A DNA stretch of 64,000 nt from WHTK01 sp965197795 (GCA_965197795.1 OZ240228.1:2542001-2606000), one strand, 5' to 3'. Positions 42,402 through 52,400 are shown, counted from the stretch's first letter. Program-made: numbers and translations. The notes: generated from the sequence alone by a model not told the origin.

Positions 42402-44582
42402 CTATTCATTCTTGCTCCCCAGGGCGGACTGCCGCTCCCGTGCCCATGCCTGAGTTATCCGGTCCAGAATGATCGCCAGCGCCACGATGGCCAGACCCGC
42501 CAGCAGCGCCTCCCCGGGCCGGAACCGGCCGAGACCCCGGAGGACGTCCTCTCCCAAGCCACCGGCGCCCACCAGCGAGGCCACCACCACCATGGCCAGG
42601 GCCATCATGATGGTCTGGTTTATGCCCGCCATGATGGTGGGGATGGCCATGGGCAACTGCACTTTCAACAGGAGCTGCCGCCGGGTGGTGCCGAAGGACT
42701 GGGCCGCCTCCACCACCTGTGGCGTCACCTGGCGGATGCCCAGGTTGGTCAGCCGGATGGCCGGAGGCACAGCGTAGATCACCGTGGCGAAGATGCCCGG
42801 CGCGTTGCCGATGCCGAACAGCATGACGCCCGGCACTAGGTAGACGAAGGCCGGCATGGTCTGCATGCCGTCTAGAATTGGCCTTATGGTGGAATCTACG
42901 GAGTTGTTTCGGGCGGCCACGATGCCCAGGGGGATGGCAATGGCTACGGACAGGATCACCGCCACCACGATGAGGGCCATGGTTTCCATGGCGCTTTCCC
43001 ACAGGCCCACCAGCCCCATTGCCGTCAGCGATCCTACCGCGAATGCCCCAAGCCGCCAACCCGCGGCCCGCCAGGAGAGCAGCGCAATGCCCAAAACCAC
43101 CGTGGGCCACGGAAGCCAGCGGAGCGCGTCCTCCAAGAGCAGCAGGAACGTCAATACGGCGTCCGCCACGGTGTCGAACACCGGCGCGCCGGTCCGGGTC
43201 AGCCAGCGAAGGAAATCGTTGACCTCCTTCGCGATCTCCGGGCCCCAATTGGCGGGGAAGGAGACCCCTACGCCCCAGAACGCTGCCACAATGGCCGTGG
43301 ATGCTGCCAGAGACAGAAGGCCTAGAAGGAGGATGGTTATGTGGCTCATCCGCCCAAAGGCGACGTTCATTCGCCCCGACAGAGATGAGTCCCTGGTCTT
43401 TTCTTCTTGCTGATCGGAGGTCTTGGTCTGACTGGGGACCGCCATGGAACTGAGACTGGCCTCTCCTGCGTCCCCGCCACTGTGGTCGTTGGCGGAGTTA
43501 GGTTGCTCGAAGGCAGCCTGGAGCAGGGTCTCCCGGTCTATCACGCCGACCAAAGCCCCGAACTCGTCCATGACCCCTAGCTGACCTGGAGTGGACCAAA
43601 ACTCGGAGAGCGCCCCGTCCACCGTTTGCTTGAAGGACACTCTGGCGTTGGGCCAGCTGGCCTCCGCCGACGCCCGTTTGGTCCCCTGCCGGTCCATCAA
43701 GTAGCCCACCGTCAGCACGGTGGACCGGCGCACGTCTCGCGTGAAGTTCGCCACGTACTCGTCCGCCGGGTCGGCTACGATTTCTTCGGGAGTCCCCATC
43801 TGAATCACCGCCCCGTCGCGCATGATAGCGATGCGATTGCCCAACCGCACCGCTTCGGACAGGTCATGGGTGATGAAGATGGTGGTCTTCTGCATCTGCC
43901 CCTGGAGCCGCATAAGCTCGTTCTGCATGTCCCGGCGTATGAGGGGGTCCAGGGCGCTGAAGGGCTCGTCCATCAGCAGGATTTCCGGGTTGCTGGCCAA
44001 CGCTCTGGCCAGGCCGACGCGCTGCTGCATGCCGCCGGACAGAGCGGAGGGCCGATACTCGCCCCACTCGCCAAGCCCCACAAGCCCCAAGACCTCTTGG
44101 GCCCGCTCTGAGCGGCTTTCCAAGGGAACTTCCTGGATTTCCAGGCCCCACGCAGTGTTTTCCAGCACGGTGCGATGGGGCAGGAGGCCGAACTGCTGGA
44201 AGACCATGGAGGTCTTGGTGCGCCGGAAGTTCGTCAGCTCCTCGTCGCCGAACGCCAAGACATCGTCATCGTCTACAAAGACGGAGCCGGTGGTTGGGTT
44301 GATGAGGCGGTTGATGCAGCGGACTATGGTGGACTTGCCGCTTCCGGAGAGGCCCATGACCACGAAGGTCTCCCCGTCATGCACGTCGAAGCTGACGTCC
44401 TGCAGGGCCACGACGCAGTTGTAGGCGGCCTGGGCCTCCCGCCTGGACATCCCGGACACCCGCTCCACCAAGTCCGGCCCTTCGCCCTCGCCAAAGACCT
44501 TCCAAAGGTTTCGGACCCGTACGCGAACCGAGCCCGTTGAGGCGTCGCTTAAGGAACTCGCAGGCGATTCTATAGCCATCAA
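42402..44582 (-). CDS. Glycine betaine ABC transporter: ATPase-CBS-permease fusion
   Basis: One polypeptide of 726 residues combining what are normally two proteins (ProV/OpuAA and ProW/OpuAB). ATPase: Walker A GLSGSGKST (77-85), Q-loop QQFGLLPH, signature LSGGMQQR, Walker B ILLMDEPF, H-loop ITHD. Residues about 300-370 (VGYLMDRQGTKRASAEASWP, FGALVGVIDRETLLQAAF) look like a single CBS-type region. A charged linker with KTSDQQEEKTRDSS leads to a permease of about 300 residues with IVAARNNSVDSTIRPILDGM, QTMPAFVYLVPGVMLFGIGN and GINQTIMMALAMVV. The fusion forces 1:1 assembly; CBS modules in OpuA sense ionic strength or nucleotides. No stop or frameshift lies between the parts. Confidence 0.9.
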   Translation of the reverse strand: MMAIESPASSLSDASTGSVRVRVRNLWKVFGEGEGPDLVERVSGMSRREAQAAYNCVVALQDVSFDVHDGETFVVMGLSGSGKSTIVRCINRLINPTTGSVFVDDDDVLAFGDEELTNFRRTKTSMVFQQFGLLPHRTVLENTAWGLEIQEVPLESRSERAQEVLGLVGLGEWGEYRPSALSGGMQQRVGLARALASNPEILLMDEPFSALDPLIRRDMQNELMRLQGQMQKTTIFITHDLSEAVRLGNRIAIMRDGAVIQMGTPEEIVADPADEYVANFTRDVRRSTVLTVGYLMDRQGTKRASAEASWPNARVSFKQTVDGALSEFWSTPGQLGVMDEFGALVGVIDRETLLQAAFEQPNSANDHSGGDAGEASLSSMAVPSQTKTSDQQEEKTRDSSLSGRMNVAFGRMSHITILLLGLLSLAASTAIVAAFWGVGVSFPANWGPEIAKEVNDFLRWLTRTGAPVFDTVADAVLTFLLLLEDALRWLPWPTVVLGIALLSWRAAGWRLGAFAVGSLTAMGLVGLWESAMETMALIVVAVILSVAIAIPLGIVAARNNSVDSTIRPILDGMQTMPAFVYLVPGVMLFGIGNAPGIFATVIYAVPPAIRLTNLGIRQVTPQVVEAAQSFGTTRRQLLLKVQLPMAIPTIMAGINQTIMMALAMVVVASLVGAGGLGEDVLRGLGRFRPGEALLAGLAIVALAIILDRITQAWARERQSALGSKNE

Positions 44583-44620
44583 CTCCCTTCGCGGTTCAAC
44601 TACAGTTCGTGGCCAGTCCG

Positions 44621-44905
44621 TCAGTCAGCGAGGCGGTTGCGATGCCGTTCCGTCTCCCTATTCGCGGCATCGAGGAATTCGTTGCCGCCCTTGGCAAGGA
44701 CTTCCCCAGGAAAGTCCTAAAACCTCCATTATGGTGACGGCACTGTAGCTGATAGCGGGTTTCTTGTCGCTGGAAGCCTCACTTAGCTCGGGCAAGGTGA
44801 TGAACCCTTCGGGCCAGTCACCCGAGGGAGCGGTGAGATCTGAGTCTTGAACTACTGGCACGTCGAAGGCTTCAATGTGGGAGACATATTCTGGGGAGTG
44901 CTTTA
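44621..44905 (-). pseudogene. Unidentified decayed gene
   Basis: GWIKHSPEYVSHIEAFDVPV, VQDSDLTAPSGDWPEGFITL and PELSEASSDKKPAISYSAVT in one frame, then a one-base shift near 44700 and VLAKGGNEFLDAANRETERH ending at TGA 44623-44621. Clearly once coding. I do not recognise the family. It directly follows the GmrSD-type relic on the same strand. Confidence 0.4.
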
Positions 44906-45785
44906 TCCAGCCAGTCCGATTCTGGCCCTATTCCTTAGCCTCGCCAGCATATATGTACTCCTCGTCAATGCTTCACGCCCCCGAGCCCGGCAGGTCTTCC
45001 CGGACGGGGAGCAGTAAGCGGTTGCCCAAGCGATAGCATCAGGAAACACCGTGGGGCTGGCGGACGTACCGCCGAGAGTCCGGTCGTCCGACAGAAGACC
45101 GTGCTCCTGCACGAGCTCATACTCGACGGGCGCGTCATCTGCCTCCTCGATGACATCGGTCCCGATCGGCTTCCCCATGACCATCCTGATTGTATCGAGG
45201 AGCGCTGACTGGCGAGTCCGAAGTGCTGATCAAAATCGTTGGACCAGAGGTGCGCGGGCTCGATGATATGCGAGTGGAGGTGGCTGTCCAGCACGTCTCG
45301 CGGAACGTCCTTAGAGGTGATGCCCGCCAGGTATTCGCCAGGGGCGCTGCCTCCAATACTGCGGTTCGTCCGTGCCGTGAGCGGCGTCTTGTTGACGATC
45401 GAGTCGCAGCGCGCGGGCTCTATCCCGTGCTCACCGCACCACTTCTGCGGGAAGATGTGGTGGATGTCGATGCTCTCGTCAAAGTAGGTCTGGATCGACG
45501 ACGCCTCGCCCGTCATCCAGTCGCGGGCGCCGTCGCACAGCAGCAGTGCGTACACGCCCTTGTATGCAGCGCTGTTTCGGTTGCGCAGGGTGAGCAGCCG
45601 GGCCGGAGCGAACGCAGCGTCATAGACGGTCAACGGCTCTGGCCCACCATCCCGAATCCAGCTCACGACGTCGGGGAGATCGCGGGCGAACCGCGTCTCG
45701 GTTGCACCCCGTACAGCTCTCCGAGCACGCCGCACCAGTACCAGCGTGCGAGCTTCTCCCGAGCACCCCAGCCGTACCACCTCCC
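44903..45785 (-). pseudogene. GmrSD/DUF262-DUF1524-type restriction protein relic
   Basis: C-terminal part of a type IV restriction protein of the GmrSD family (DUF262 plus HNH-like DUF1524). Pieces in order: EKLARWYWCGVLGELYG, a shift near 45705, ETRFARDLPDVVSWIRDGG, YKGVYALLLCDGARDWMTGE, the nuclease motif FDESIDIHHIFPQKWC, DSIVNKTPLTARTNRSIGG and LHSHIIEPAHLWSNDFDQHF. A second shift near 45215 is followed by GTDVIEEADDAPVEYELV and LLSDDRTLGGTSASPTVFPD. The DUF262 half is missing, so it is inactive. Confidence 0.75.
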
Positions 45786-45835
45786 ACGACGCAGTTGACC
45801 TGGCACCGCGCCCTCGTCCACCAGCCCCACGAGGC

Positions 45836-46876
45836 GTCGCCATCGGGGTGGCCGCCGTGCGGGAGGGCTACCATGTGGCCGTCTCGGTCACCGACGAGGG
45901 CCGGGGGATAGTCGCCGAGCGTCTGCCGCACCTGTTCCGGAAGTTCTCCCGCATCGACGGCGAGGACCGGAGACGGGACATCGCGGGGTCGGGCCTGGGC
46001 CTCGCCATCTGCAAGGGGATAGTGGAGGCCCACGGGGGCCGGATATGGGCCGAGAGCGACGGGCCGGGCTTGGGGGCGAGGTTCACCTTCACGATTCCGG
46101 TGGCTCAGGACGCCGGTATCGGGGCCGCCAATCTCCCGGTGCGCTCCAGGCGGGCGGAGAGGGAGCGGACGCGCATTCTCGCGGTGGACGACGACCCGCA
46201 GATGCTGAGGTACGTGCGGGACGCCCTAACGAAGGCGGGCTACACGCCTGTCGTAACCGGAGACCCGGAGGAGGTCTCCCGGCTCATGGCGGAGGAAGAG
46301 CCCCGTCTGGTCCTGTTGGACCTGATGCTGCCGGGCAGCGACGGCATGGAGCTGATGAAGGAGATCCGCGAAGTCTCCGACGTGCCGGTCATCTTCCTCT
46401 CCGTCAACGGCCAGGAAGAGACCATTGCCAGGGCCTTCGAGAATGGGGCCGACGACTACGTGGTCAAGCCCTTTTCGCCGATGGAGCTTGTGGCGAGGAT
46501 CAAGGCGGCCCTGCGCAAGCGGGAAGCCCCCGAATGGGCCGAGCCGTCGGAACCCTTCGTGCTGGGAGACCTAACCATCGACTACGCCGAGCGTCGCGTG
46601 ACTCTGGCCGGGCGTCCCGTGCAGCTGACGGCCATCGAGTACGGGCTGCTCTTCGAGCTTTCGGTCAACGCCGGTCGCGTGATGACCTACGACCGGCTGC
46701 TGCAACGGGTCTGGGGTCTGCGGACCTCCGGCGACTCGCGGCGGGTGCGCACCGCCGCCAAGCAGCTCCGCCGCAAGCTGGGCGACGACGCCAACAACCC
46801 CACATACATCCTCAACGAGCCCCGCGTCGGTTACCGCATGCCGAAGGGGGAGATGCAGGAACGGGAGGAGGCGTGA
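45836..46876 (+). CDS. Hybrid: histidine-kinase ATPase end + receiver + OmpR DNA-binding domain
   Basis: Open frame carrying only the last part of a kinase (SVTDEGRGIVAERLPHLFRK, GSGLGLAICKGIVEAHGG) fused to a full response regulator: RILAVDDDPQMLRYVRDAL, phosphoacceptor Asp in LVLLDLMLPGSDG, the Ser/Lys switch region (VIFLSVNGQEE, ADDYVVKPFSP), and a winged-helix DNA-binding domain (LTAIEYGLLFELSVNAGRV to NEPRVGYRMP). The kinase N-terminus with sensor and His box is missing: the frame begins within the antisense GmrSD relic, so the gene is 5'-truncated by a rearrangement. The regulator half may still be made from an internal start. Its DNA-binding end is duplicated as a relic at 22.4 kb. Confidence 0.75.
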   Translation, partial: VAIGVAAVREGYHVAVSVTDEGRGIVAERLPHLFRKFSRIDGEDRRRDIAGSGLGLAICKGIVEAHGGRIWAESDGPGLGARFTFTIPVAQDAGIGAANLPVRSRRAERERTRILAVDDDPQMLRYVRDALTKAGYTPVVTGDPEEVSRLMAEEEPRLVLLDLMLPGSDGMELMKEIREVSDVPVIFLSVNGQEETIARAFENGADDYVVKPFSPMELVARIKAALRKREAPEWAEPSEPFVLGDLTIDYAERRVTLAGRPVQLTAIEYGLLFELSVNAGRVMTYDRLLQRVWGLRTSGDSRRVRTAAKQLRRKLGDDANNPTYILNEPRVGYRMPKGEMQEREEA

Positions 46877-47426
46877 CAGAGTTGAAAGCCAGAGGTGGGG
46901 CCACCATGACGCTCGTTGTGTTCCTCCGCCCTGTCACGCCATAATGCTTGGGTCAAGGGCCTCGGCAGGCTCACAGGCTGCCCAGCCACATCTCGAAGAC
47001 GGTTCTGCCTACCGTCAAAATAGGCCCACCACGAACCCCCTACATCAGAGTATGGAAGCTCCCGCGAACCCATTGCCTCCCAATGGGTGGAGAGCATCGG
47101 ACTGGGTGTCGTCGTGCTCAGGGGCAGGCAACTGACAAGGCCTCGGGCCAAGCGGCGGCGCAGAGGTGCTACGCGCCCCTCTGCCAGAGCCTGCGCCCGG
47201 TGGTGGCGAGGACCAGTGGGATCATTACGGCGACGAAATCCCAGATGACGTCACCGGGAGGGGTTCAGCCCTACCAGGGCGCCGACCTAGGCGCTGCTGT
47301 ATAGTCCGGTTATTGCCGCAGGCGGGATGAAGCCTCCGGGCTACGTGACGACGTGGACTGGGGGGCGACCAGCCAACGCTTGCGCGGGCCGAATGGAGAG
47401 CGACTGGAGAAGCGGGAGGGAAAAGT
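46877..47426. other. Gap with a dispersed repeat
   Basis: No gene seen. At 47024-47087 GGCCCACCACGAACCCCCTA and TATGGAAGCTCCCGCGAACC match 30252-30306 closely, the best-preserved pair of the dispersed motif. Confidence 0.3.
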
Positions 47427-47570
47427 GTGAATATCCGGAGCCTTCTTTACTCGGTAGCCAAGCTCATGGGCGACGTGAACGCCGTCAAGAAAGGCAAGGT
47501 CGGAAAGCGAATCGGCCGCAGAGCTGCCGGAAAGCTCACAGGGCGAACCCTAGGGAAGTGGTTCAAGTGA
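47427..47570 (+). CDS. Small basic conserved-type protein (47 aa)
   Basis: GTG 47427 with GGGAGGG at 47414-47420 encodes NIRSLLYSVAKLMGDVNAVK, then KGKVGKRIGRRAAGKLTGRT and LGKWFK. Highly basic, helix-forming, and similar to short proteins of the pattern RSLLY-x-x-A-x-L-x-GD-x-NA that I recall from many genomes and mobile elements; function unknown. Good ribosome site and codon pattern support a real gene. Confidence 0.65.
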   Translation: MNIRSLLYSVAKLMGDVNAVKKGKVGKRIGRRAAGKLTGRTLGKWFK

Positions 47571-47649
47571 CGCACGCTCCAGTGTGAGTTTCCCAAAGCC
47601 TGAGGCTCGCGAGAGGCAACGGCGCCATCGCTGCGTTGCCGGGTTGGCG

Positions 47650-48077
47650 TCCGTCCAGGACCGAGCACTATCCATCACTTGCCTGTGATGAAGACAGGTT
47701 TCTTATCGTCAATACCCGATACGATGTTCGGCTCGGAGGTAAGTTCTCTGACACGGGTGGGATGAAACACGGCATCCAGGTGCCAGCGATGCTACTGGAT
47801 GTCCATACCATTCCAGGAATGTCTGGCTCACCTGTGTTTGGGGAGTACACAGGATTATGGAACCCGTCGGACTTGAGCGCGCGCACGCTCACGGCCAGCT
47901 CAGCATTTGGCACAAGCCGCATGTTTTTGGGCTGCCATAGCTCCAGGGTGGCGAAGCTCGAAGGGAGGAGTGGCTTGGGCCTATGCCACCAGAAGAATGC
48001 CCATAGAGGAAATCTGCCGCACCAGGCATAAGGGACAGCGATTTCCGAGAAATGACATAGGATTCACTTATGAGTGA
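47650..48077 (+). pseudogene. Trypsin-like serine protease C-terminal half, frameshifted
   Basis: RFLIVNTRYDVRLGGKFSDT, IPGMSGSPVFGEYTGLWNP (the GxSGSP nucleophile box), FGTSRMFLGCHSSRVAKLEG, then a one-base shift near 47955 and GVAWAYATRRMPIEEICRTR to TGA 48075-48077. Only the second beta barrel with the Ser is present; the His/Asp half is missing. Confidence 0.55.
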
Positions 48078-48183
48078 TGTGTCCTTCCAAGGTGCACCAA
48101 ATTGGCGAATGTTACTGACGAGCTACACAACCTACTTGATTCCAAGGGACCTGCTAACGAACTGAGGAAAGCGAACAGAGGTA

Positions 48184-49203
48184 ATGGGCAAGTTTCTGGA
48201 AGAAGAAAAACGACACCAAATCCTATTTAAGAAGACTTCGGCGTACTTCACAGAGGCCGCAAGACCGGTAGGTCTTTATCGAGGAAAGCCTCGGCCATTC
48301 TGCCTTCCCGTAGACCGCGCCGAGGAAAACCTTTCTAGGGAAATTCGTGCTGGCGCGCTGGACTACTTCAAACGGGAACGGATCAAGTGGCACGATGGAC
48401 GAGAATCAGCTCCGAGCAATCATCTTTGCAGTTCTCAAGTGCAATGCGTCAACTTTCTATATCCATTCGCGGATAAGCCGGAAGCACTGCGCACTCTCCT
48501 AAGTCCCATCTTCCCTAACATCCAATCAATGCTGCCGATGGAAGGAGAAGGTCAATTCGTCTCGTTCGAGTGGATAGGTCTGGACAACTATCTCGGGGAG
48601 AAGATTCGTCGAAACAGTAGCCGTACTAGAGGAGCCAACTTCACCAGTGCTGATGCAGCCTTAATGTTCCGTCTTGCCGATGGAACACGGCAGATAGTGT
48701 TGATCGAGTGGAAATACACAGAGTCCTACAATCCCACCTGGCTAGGGATTGCCAGGAGCGGAACCAATAGGATGGACATCTACAGACCCTTGTACGACAG
48801 ACCGGAGTGCCCTTTAGACAAGAGTAAGGTTCCAAACTTCTGCGACCTATTCTATGAGCCGTTTTACCAACTCCTTAGACAACAATTGCTTGCCCACGAG
48901 ATGGAGCTGGCACATGAGTTGGGAAGCGATCTTGTGACGGTGCTGCATGTGGCTCCAGCTTACAATCGTGACTTCCACAGGGTTACGTCGCCTGGGTTGG
49001 AGCCACGCGGCAACTCCAGCATCGAGGTCTGGAAGGGACTGGTGAGACAGCCGGATCGATTTGTCAGCGTGTCCACTGAAAGGCTATTTGGTGATTTCCC
49101 CGTTGACAGCCATCCAGAGCTTGCCGCTTGGTGGCAATACATTAGCGACCGTTATCCGTGGCTTCGACACCAAGACCCGGGAGGAGAAAGGGAACTCCGA
49201 TGA
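48184..49203 (+). CDS. PD-(D/E)XK nuclease-like protein (PGN_0703-type)
   Basis: 339-residue protein with the core of a PD-(D/E)XK nuclease: SADAALMFRLADGTRQIVLI followed by EWKYTES, giving D...E-x-K. SNHLCSSQVQCVNFLYPFAD near residue 80 and FVSFEWIGLDNYLGE resemble the PGN_0703 family of putative restriction endonucleases. Codon usage is less GC-rich than its neighbours, suggesting recent gain. Its stop overlaps the start of a 47-residue lipoprotein gene (ATGA), followed by a 27-residue gene and a type ISP-like methylase, so it probably belongs to a defence operon. Nuclease activity is inference. Confidence 0.75.
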   Translation: MGKFLEEEKRHQILFKKTSAYFTEAARPVGLYRGKPRPFCLPVDRAEENLSREIRAGALDYFKRERIKWHDGRESAPSNHLCSSQVQCVNFLYPFADKPEALRTLLSPIFPNIQSMLPMEGEGQFVSFEWIGLDNYLGEKIRRNSSRTRGANFTSADAALMFRLADGTRQIVLIEWKYTESYNPTWLGIARSGTNRMDIYRPLYDRPECPLDKSKVPNFCDLFYEPFYQLLRQQLLAHEMELAHELGSDLVTVLHVAPAYNRDFHRVTSPGLEPRGNSSIEVWKGLVRQPDRFVSVSTERLFGDFPVDSHPELAAWWQYISDRYPWLRHQDPGGERELR

Positions 49204-49343
49204 CGCAGATCCCATTCTGGCCATTCGTAGCGGTCCTCGTATTCCTGGCGGGCTGCATAGACCGGCCGCACAGGGCACGCGCCGCGGCAGACTCGTCGCT
49301 CCGGTCCGAGCACCAGTTGGAGCGCGTGATACGCGAAGGCTAG
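49200..49343 (+). CDS. Small lipoprotein-like peptide (47 aa)
   Basis: ATG 49200 overlaps the nuclease stop; GAGGAGAAAGGG lies upstream. MTQIPFWPFVAVLVFLAGC is a lipoprotein signal (lipobox LAGC), then a short Arg-rich tail ending QLERVIREG. Function unknown. Translational coupling to the nuclease suggests a role in the same unit. Confidence 0.55.
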   Translation: MTQIPFWPFVAVLVFLAGCIDRPHRARAAADSSLRSEHQLERVIREG

Positions 49344-49354
49344 GAGTGTTCAGG

Positions 49355-49438
49355 ATGGCGCGACGCAAGCAAGGCCGCTCCCGAAGCCAAACCCGGCAGC
49401 CGCAACAACATACTCCGAAGCGCCAGGACGTCTTTTAG
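49355..49438 (+). CDS. Very small basic peptide (27 aa)
   Basis: ATG 49355 with TAGGAG upstream (overlapping the previous stop) encodes MARRKQGRSRSQTRQPQQHT and PKRQDVF. Strongly basic, Gln-rich. It stands between the small lipoprotein and the methylase gene in a tight run. May be a nucleic-acid-binding peptide or simply untranslated spacer. Confidence 0.35.
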   Translation: MARRKQGRSRSQTRQPQQHTPKRQDVF

Positions 49439-49453
49439 GTTTTACTTCAGCCT

Positions 49454-52400
49454 ATGCCTAGAACCACAACCAAACTGACAACGGCGGTCGAGGAGTACTT
49501 CTCAGACCTGCGCCGCATCCGGGCGTCGGGTGGGGCCACCGGTGAACGGCCGTACTATCCGGCCTTTACGAACCTGCTCAACGCCGTCGGCAGCGTGCTC
49601 AAGCCCTAGGTCTTCTGCGTCAGCGAGGTCTCCGACCAGGGTGCGGGCCACCCCGACCTCGGCCTTTACGCCAGGAAGCAGTTGCAGAAAGGAACGCCGC
49701 GGCCCGGCCAGGCCCCGGCGAGGCGTCGTGGAGGTCAAGCCCGCCGGCGACGACGCCTGGTTGACGGCGTCGGGCGACCAGGTAAGCCGCTACTGGGGTC
49801 GATACAGGCTGGTGCTTGTCACTAACACTCGGGAATTTGTGCTGGTGGGCGAGGACGCCCAGGGCAATCCAGTGAAGCTGGAAACCTTCAGGCTTGCGGA
49901 GTCGGAGCAGGAGTTTGAGACCAAGCTCGAGAGGCCACGGGCCTTCGCCCGGGACGTTGGAGCAGGACTAGGCGAGTACCTGTGCAGGGCGCTGGCCCAC
50001 ACGGCGTCCATTGTGGAGCCGATGGACCTGGCGTGGCTTCTGGCCTCCTTTGCCAGGGACGGGCTGGCAAGGGTAGAGGCCGCGGGCGCCGCGCCGTCGC
50101 TCAACGCCGTGCGCACCGCCCTGGAGGAGGCCCTGGGCGTCCGCTTCGAGGGCGACCGCGGCGCGGCCTTCTTCCGCTCAACGCTGGTGCAGACCCTATT
50201 CTACGGCGTCTTCTCTGCATGGGTGCTGTGGGCTCGCCAGACGCCGCCGCCTACAGGACAATTCGACTGGCGCACCTCCGTCTGGCACCTGAGAGCCCCC
50301 GTCCTGCGGGCCCTATTCCAACAGCTGTCCGACCCCGGCCGCCTGCAGCCCCTGGGACTTGTCGAGCTGCTGGACTGGACGGCCGCGGCCCTAGACCGGG
50401 TCGACCGCGCGGCCTTCTTCGACCGCTTCGACGCCGGTGAGGTCGTGCCATATTTCTACGAGCCCTTCCTGGAGGCCTTCGACCCCGACCTCCGGAAACA
50501 ACTCGGCGTCTGGTACACGCCCGCCGAAGTGGTGCGCTACATGGTCGCACGGGTGGACATGGCGCTGAAGGAGGACCTGGGCATCGCCGACGGCCTGGCC
50601 GCCGACAACGTATACGTCCTGGACCCCTGCTGCGGCACCGGGACGTACCTCGCCGAGGCGCTGCGTCGCATCGCTGCCAACCTCCAAGAGAAGGGACTGG
50701 GCGCCCTCGTCGGAGCGCACGTGAAGCAGGCCGCTACCCAAAGGGTGTTCGGGTTCGAGATCATGCCTGCGCCTTTCGTCGTGTCGCATCTGCAGGTGGG
50801 CCTGACCATGCAGGCGCTGGACGCCCCCCTGTCCGATGACGGGACTGAACGGGCCGGGGTTTATCTCACCAACGCCCTCACCGGCTGGGAGCCAAGCGTG
50901 CAGAAGCCGCTGCCCTTCCCGGAGCTCGAGGAGGAGCGGGACCGCGCCGAGAGGGTGAAGCGGGACACGCCGGTCCTAGTCATCCTGGGCAATCCGCCCT
51001 ACAACGGCTTTGCGGGCATGGCGGTCGACGAAGAGCGGGAGCTAACCAGGGCCTATCGTACTACCAAGCGGGTGCGGAAGCCGGAGGGCCAAGGGCTGAA
51101 CGATCTGTACGTGCGATTCTTCCGCATGGCGGAGCGTCGCATAGCTGAGAAGACGGGCCGGGGCGTGGTGTGCTTCATCTCCAACTACTCCTGGCTGGAC
51201 GGCCTCTCCTTCACCGGCATGAGGGAGCGATACCTGGAGGCCTTTGACACCATCCGCATAGACAACCTCAACGGCGACAAGTACAAGACTGGGAAGACGA
51301 CTCCCGAAGGCGCTCCTGACCCAAGCATCTTCTCCACGCCGGGCGATCCGGTGGGCATCCAGGTGGGCACGGCGATTACGACTCTGGTGCGCAAGGCCGA
51401 CCACCACCCAGCTAAGGAGGTCGGCTTCCGTGACCTGTGGGGACAGGCCAAGCTCTCAGATCTGACGGCGACTGCCGATGCGGAGCCAAGTGAGCTTTAC
51501 GATGCGTTCGAGCCGAGCCTGCCACTGAGTCTGCCGTTTGCGCCAATGACCGTAAGCGGTGGGTGGTCCGACTGGCCTGCACTGCCTGACTTGTTTCCGA
51601 TATCGTTTCCGGGTGTACAGAGCAAGCGGGATGCGTTTCTGATTGACATAGAGCTGGACAAACTCAAGGCAAGACTAGGAGAATACTTCGATTCCTCAGT
51701 TAGCAGTAATGCGATTAAAGCGAATTACCCATCCGCGATGAAGAGTTCATCTGGATTTGTGGTTTCCGATGCCCAGAAGGTAAGGGACTCACTGGTTGCC
51801 CGTGGTGGACCTATAGACGCGAATTTTGTGCGGCATGCTTACAGGCCTTTTGATGGAAGATGGCTTTACTGGGAAGCAGGACACGGGCTTCTCGGTCGCC
51901 CAGTACCCGACTATAGACCCCACTTGTTCGACAACAATCGATGGTTAGTTGCGCAACATAAACCACGTAGAGATTGGTCCCCGCCACAGATTATCTCAAG
52001 TATGGGCTGCCTAGACCTGATAGACCGTGGTGCAACTTGTATCCCCGCTTGGCTCCGCGAGGAAGGCATGGCCCTCGACGGAGGCGGGGAGCAGCGCCGC
52101 CCCAACCTGTCGGACCCGGCCCTGCGCTACTTGGACCGCCTGGGCCTGGGGGTAGATGACCTGTTCCATCACGCCCTTGCCGTTTTGCACTCTCCTTCCT
52201 ACAGGAACGACCACGCCGGCGCACTCAGGATGGAGTGGCCTCGCATCCCGCTGCCGGGCTGGCCGGACGGCGGTACGCCCGGAGCCGACGAGGAGTTGAA
52301 GGCCTCGGCCGCCATAGGCCGGGAGCTCGCGTCGCTCCTTGACTCGGAGACCCCGGTCCCGGGCGTCACGACGAGCGCCCTGCGGCCGGAGATGTCGGCA

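Noticed and set aside
49530..49715. N-terminal extension of the type ISP-like frame starting at 49530
   Set aside because: The real N-terminus is in another frame from ATG 49454 (TTAVEEYFSDLRRIRASGG); the 49530 extension is Arg/Ser-rich shadow sequence.
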